64,000 nt of DNA. Origin: Hyphomonadaceae bacterium BRH_c29. GTDB taxonomy: Bacteria > Pseudomonadota > Alphaproteobacteria > Caulobacterales > Hyphomonadaceae. The notes beneath the pieces were generated by a model. The model saw nothing but the letters and a program-made list of their open reading frames with translations. It was not told where the DNA came from and ran no database searches. Below, piece by piece: positions 60,973 to 64,000 of the stretch (positions within the stretch are counted from its first letter, which is position 1; each line of letters begins with the position of its first letter). The DNA is taken from assembly GCA_000961695.1 (NCBI GenBank), contig LADW01000034.1, forward strand, positions 1 to 64,000. The letters are read 5' to 3'. The translations under genes and the position numbers were made by a program.

Positions 60973-61683
60973 CTAGGGTGCCCATACAATTGTGAGACGC
61001 GGACCGAGCTTGTCGATGGCATGGCGTACCGGCATGTCGAGCGGATCGGCCTTGGATGCGCGTTCCAGAACGTCCAGCTTGTCATTTCCGAACAGCAACA
61101 TCAACGCCATGCGGGCAGAGGTCACAGCCGGACCGGTCAATGTCAGCCTGTGCACATTGGAACCCGCGCCGGGGCATCCGGTTGCATCAATGGCTGCAAT
61201 CGTTTCGCCGTTCGGTGCCGCAAGCGCGGCCTCCAGCCCGTTTGAGCCGGGGAACCAGCTGGCCGTGTGACCGTCCCCGCCCATGCCGAGCAGGATGAGA
61301 TCAATCGGCGCACAATGCGGCGCATAGGCAGCATTCCGGTCTGCCACGGCATCAGCGGGCGAGGCCGCCAGAGTTTTCATCGGAAGGAGCCCGGCCGCCC
61401 CCGCCTTGCCGGTCAGCAGCCGCGTGCGGACCAATGCTTCGTTGGAAAAGTCATGCTCCAGCGGCACCCAGCGCTCGTCCACCAGGCCGACGCTGACACT
61501 TTCCCATGGCAGATCGACACCTGACAACCGGTCAAAGAGCGGCCCCGGCGTAGAGCCGCCGGACGTCATGAAATCCGCCCGCCCACGATCCGCCACCGCG
61601 CTGTCGAGGCTTCCGGCCACGAACTTCGCAGCAAAGTCCAACGCAGCGTCACGCGTTTCGAAGCGGACGAGTTCACGTTTCAT
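60973..61683 (-). CDS. pgl: 6-phosphogluconolactonase
   Basis: Pgl hydrolyses 6-phosphogluconolactone made by Zwf. From the ATG at 61683 (MKRELVRFETRDAALDFAA) it is 236 aa; the longer frame would start inside zwf. Typical segments are FMTSGGSTPGPLFDRLSG, VGLVDERWVPLEHDFSNEALVRT (quoted in part: DERWVPLEHDFSNEAL), LILLGMGGDGHTASWFPGS and RLTLTGPAVTSAR. It is 4 bp after zwf. Confidence 0.97.
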   Translation of the reverse strand: MKRELVRFETRDAALDFAAKFVAGSLDSAVADRGRADFMTSGGSTPGPLFDRLSGVDLPWESVSVGLVDERWVPLEHDFSNEALVRTRLLTGKAGAAGLLPMKTLAASPADAVADRNAAYAPHCAPIDLILLGMGGDGHTASWFPGSNGLEAALAAPNGETIAAIDATGCPGAGSNVHRLTLTGPAVTSARMALMLLFGNDKLDVLERASKADPLDMPVRHAIDKLGPRLTIVWAP

Positions 61684-61687
61684 CCGG

Positions 61688-63157
61688 CTACTGCCCTTCC
61701 CACCAGGCCCGGCCATCGCGGTCCATCAGCATCGCCGCAGCCAGCGGGCCGTCGCTGCCGGCCGCATAGGCCTCAGGCGCGTCGCCGGACTGTTCCCAGG
61801 CTTCAATCAGCCCATCGACCCAGGCCCAGGCCGCCTCGACCTCTTCCTTGCGCATGAACAAGGACAGATTGCCCCGAACCACATCCATCAGCAGGCGCTC
61901 ATAGGCGTCCGGATAGCGGACCGTGAAGCTCTCGGCATAGGAGAGGTTCAGCGGCATGGATTTCACGCGCAGGCCGCCCGGCCCCGGCTCCTTGATCTGG
62001 ACGAACAGGCGCACGCCCTCGTCCGGCTGCAGGCGGATGACCAGACGGTTGGCCATGTCATTGCCTTCACCGAACAGGGAATGCGGCGTCTTCTTGAACT
62101 GGATCACGATATCCGAATGGCGGTGCGACATGCGCTTGCCTGTGCGCAGGTAGAACGGCACGCCCGCCCAGCGCCAGTTGTCGATGCCGGCCTTGATGGC
62201 CACGAAGGTCTCGGTGTTGCTCTTGTCGTCACCGGAGAGCTCATCAGCATAGCCCTTGACCGCCTCGCCACCCTTCACGCCCGCCTTGTACTGGCCGCGA
62301 ACGGTCAGCTTTTTGGCCGCCTCGCCACTGATCGGCATCAGGGCATTGAGCACCTTGATCTTCTCGGTGCGGACATCATCATCGTCCAGCTGGTTCGGTG
62401 GCTCCATCGCTGTGAGACACAGCAATTGCAGCATATGGTTCTGCACCATGTCCCGCAGGGCGCCGGACCGGTCGTAATAGTCCGCCCGCCCTTCCAGACC
62501 GAGATCCTCGGCGACGGTGATCTGAACATGGTCGATATAATTGCGCGACCAGAGCGGCTCGAACAGCATGTTGCCGAAGCGCAGCACCATCAGGTTCTGC
62601 ACCGTCTCCTTGCCGAGATAATGGTCGATCCGGAAAACCTGGCGCTCGGAGAAGACTTCGCCGACGCCCTCATTGATCGCCCGTGCAGATTCGAGATCTG
62701 TCCCGATCGGCTTCTCAAGCACGACCCGGGCATTCGCGTGGGCCAGTCCCTCACGGCCGAGCGCGTTACAGATATCGACATAGAGGCTTGGCGCGGTTGC
62801 CAGGTAGAAGACGCAGGCGCGGTCCGAATCGCCTTTCAGCTTCGACTTCAGCTGCGGCCAGTCGGCATCGGGACTGGTCGCGTCGATGGAGACGTAGTGG
62901 ACCAGTTTCTCGAACTTCTTCCACTCCTTGTCGTCCCAGTTTGTCCCGGTTGCCTTCTCGCAGGCCTCCCGCGCCATGGCGCGGTAGCCCTTGTCATCAA
63001 GCTCGGAACGGGCCGTGCCGACAATGGTGCAGTTCTCCGGAATCTGGCCGTCGAGCCAGCGGTGAAACAGGGCTGGCAACAGTTTACGGCGCGACAGGTC
63101 TCCTGTGCCGCCGAAGATAACAATGTCGAACGGGTCGACCGGTATAAATTTGGCCAT
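61688..63157 (-). CDS. zwf: Glucose-6-phosphate 1-dehydrogenase
   Basis: Zwf oxidises glucose 6-phosphate to the lactone. The 489-aa protein has the nucleotide-binding IFGGTGDLSRRKLLPALF near residues 14-31, the substrate-binding active site RIDHYLGKETVQNLM, and LRTGKRMSHRHSDIVIQFK. AGGGAG-type ribosome-binding sequence (AGGGAGCGCG) precedes the ATG. It is the first gene of the Entner-Doudoroff operon and is divergent from the LacI-type regulator gene. Confidence 0.98.
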   Translation of the reverse strand: MAKFIPVDPFDIVIFGGTGDLSRRKLLPALFHRWLDGQIPENCTIVGTARSELDDKGYRAMAREACEKATGTNWDDKEWKKFEKLVHYVSIDATSPDADWPQLKSKLKGDSDRACVFYLATAPSLYVDICNALGREGLAHANARVVLEKPIGTDLESARAINEGVGEVFSERQVFRIDHYLGKETVQNLMVLRFGNMLFEPLWSRNYIDHVQITVAEDLGLEGRADYYDRSGALRDMVQNHMLQLLCLTAMEPPNQLDDDDVRTEKIKVLNALMPISGEAAKKLTVRGQYKAGVKGGEAVKGYADELSGDDKSNTETFVAIKAGIDNWRWAGVPFYLRTGKRMSHRHSDIVIQFKKTPHSLFGEGNDMANRLVIRLQPDEGVRLFVQIKEPGPGGLRVKSMPLNLSYAESFTVRYPDAYERLLMDVVRGNLSLFMRKEEVEAAWAWVDGLIEAWEQSGDAPEAYAAGSDGPLAAAMLMDRDGRAWWEGQ

Positions 63158-63334
63158 GTCGCGCTCCCTTCACGCGGCTTGTATGCGGATGTTTGCTTGT
63201 CTTGCTAGGTTATTCCGAACGGACTGAAAAATTTTCGCGGCAAATGAGACCGCTCCCGGATAGTAGTTGCTCAATATGGCGGGCGTTTTGGGCACGGATG
63301 TCAGCTTTGCGTACAATGTGGATTTTTTGAGTTC

Positions 63335-63347
63335 TGAAAATCTTTCA
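63335..63347. promoter_or_regulatory. Inverted repeat in the zwf/LacI intergenic region
   Basis: TGAAAATCTTTCA is an inverted repeat with TGAAA/TTTCA arms and a 3-bp centre. It lies between the two divergent starts in an AT-rich stretch. A related odd-centred sequence, GAAAAATTTTC, lies at about 63225-63235, nearer zwf. These may be binding sites for a regulator of the operon, but base composition alone could also produce them. Confidence 0.3.
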
Positions 63348-63372
63348 TCACCATTTTAGAACCCTCTGGACT

Positions 63373-63401
63373 TTGCCACGGATTTTGTGACAACGTTGTA
63401 A
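63373..63401 (+). promoter_or_regulatory. Candidate promoter with overlapping LacI-type operator upstream of the regulator gene
   Basis: TTGCCA (63373-63378) and TTGTAA (63396-63401) are 17 bp apart and could form the promoter of the regulator gene. The perfect palindrome ACAACGTTGT (63390-63399), with the central CG typical of LacI-family operators, overlaps the -10 element. That arrangement would suit autorepression and possibly joint control of zwf. The function is inferred from symmetry and position only. Confidence 0.45.
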
Positions 63402-63430
63402 AAAGTATTCTTACCGGGAGGCGGCCTACC

Positions 63431-64000
63431 ATGTCCAGCAGAACTCGCCTGGAAGACCTTGCGGCCATCGCAGGGGTTTCAATTGCCACGGTGTCACGGG
63501 CGCTGAACAACAGCCCGGCCGTCAACGACGAAACCAAGCGCCGTGTCTGGAAAATCGCCCGGGAGCAGAACTATCATTTCCGCCCCTCCATGCCCGCGCT
63601 CCTGTCCGGCGCAGCGGCCACCATCGCCATCGTCGTGCCGACGCCCTCCGGACGGCCCACCCTGATCTCAGACCCATTCGTCCAGGAACTGATCGGGGGA
63701 ATCGGCGAAGCCGCGCGCGACTCAGGCTGCGATGTGGTGATCTCCCACCTCTCCCCGAAAAGTCAGGACGACCTCTCCTCGATGATGACGTCCAACCGCG
63801 CCGATGGGGTGATCTTCCTCGGTCAGACCTTCCTGCATGAGCGGTTCAATCACTTGGCCGAAAGCGAAAGCCGCTTCATCGTCTGGGGCGGCGAACTGCC
63901 CGGCCAGAAATATTGCTCCATTGGATCCGACAATGTGCGTGGGGGCACCCGCGCCGCTTCGCACTTGCTCAACCTTGGCCGTCGCCGGATCGCCTTCTTC
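63431..64000 (+). CDS. LacI-family transcriptional regulator (3' end outside window)
   Basis: The frame from the ATG at 63431, with GGGAGG upstream, stays open to the window end (190 codons). Residues 5-50 form the LacI helix-turn-helix and hinge region: TRLEDLAAIAGVSIATVSRAL is the recognition unit, and VNDETKRRVWKIAREQNYHF follows. The periplasmic-binding-protein-like sensor domain begins near residue 60 (TIAIVVPTPSG; GVIFLGQ). Divergent from zwf, it is the natural candidate to regulate the Entner-Doudoroff operon in response to a sugar; the ligand cannot be inferred. Confidence 0.95.
   Translation, partial: MSSRTRLEDLAAIAGVSIATVSRALNNSPAVNDETKRRVWKIAREQNYHFRPSMPALLSGAAATIAIVVPTPSGRPTLISDPFVQELIGGIGEAARDSGCDVVISHLSPKSQDDLSSMMTSNRADGVIFLGQTFLHERFNHLAESESRFIVWGGELPGQKYCSIGSDNVRGGTRAASHLLNLGRRRIAFF

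Overview
This window is almost entirely core chromosome of an alphaproteobacterium. The GC-rich codon use fits, as do several alphaproteobacterial traits: LpxI in lipid A synthesis, a short prolyl-tRNA synthetase without the editing insertion, NuoE with a long C-terminal extension, and the chain nuo - birA - coaX - rnj - mce - DUF1467 - proS - lolCD - dnaE. Together with a complete Entner-Doudoroff operon this points to Caulobacterales/Hyphomonadaceae. That placement is an inference from gene content; no rRNA is present to confirm it. Layout: 1-978 is the only accessory-looking stretch. It holds the right end of an IS481-family insertion sequence, an intact tRNA-Leu(UAG) about 10 bp from the IS end, and 212 bp further on the 5' half of a second, different tRNA-Leu broken at the anticodon loop. 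979-3783 (minus) carries nnr, a histidine phosphatase and a COQ4-like gene. 4042-5838 (plus) is glnB-glnA, facing clpX and clpP (minus), with a hairpin terminator on each side of the junction. 8147-9717 (minus) has a lipoprotein alpha/beta hydrolase overlapping a uracil-DNA glycosylase family gene. 9765-14449 (plus) carries a pirin, an M28 peptidase lipoprotein, rlmJ and a flavin oxidoreductase related to the N-terminal part of SelD fusions. From 14411 to 54869 every gene is on the minus strand. In transcription order the blocks are: the complex I operon nuoA-B-C-D-(SnoaL-like)-E-F-G-H-I-J-K-L-M-N running into birA, coaX, rnj, mce, DUF1467, proS, lolC, lolD and dnaE; then rpsB-tsf; then pyrH-frr-uppS-cdsA-dxr-rseP-bamA-skp-lpxD-lpxA-lpxI-lpxB. 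The last block couples translation factors, isoprenoid and phospholipid precursors, outer-membrane protein assembly and lipid A synthesis. Most junctions are 0-10 bp gaps or stop/start overlaps. 55068-56024 (minus) is a secreted protein of eight ~23-residue repeats plus a peptidoglycan-binding domain. purB (plus) converges on the Entner-Doudoroff operon zwf-pgl-edd-glk-eda (minus), which is divergent from a LacI-type regulator cut by the window end. The shared zwf/lacI intergenic region contains palindromes suited to sugar-responsive control. I found no CRISPR array, phage, defence island, secondary-metabolite cluster or clearly new system. The observations most worth checking are the broken tRNA-Leu, the internally duplicated repeat protein at 55068-56024, the lpxD-lpxA junction without fabZ, the SnoaL-like gene and 34-codon ORF inside the nuo operon, and the zwf/LacI control region.
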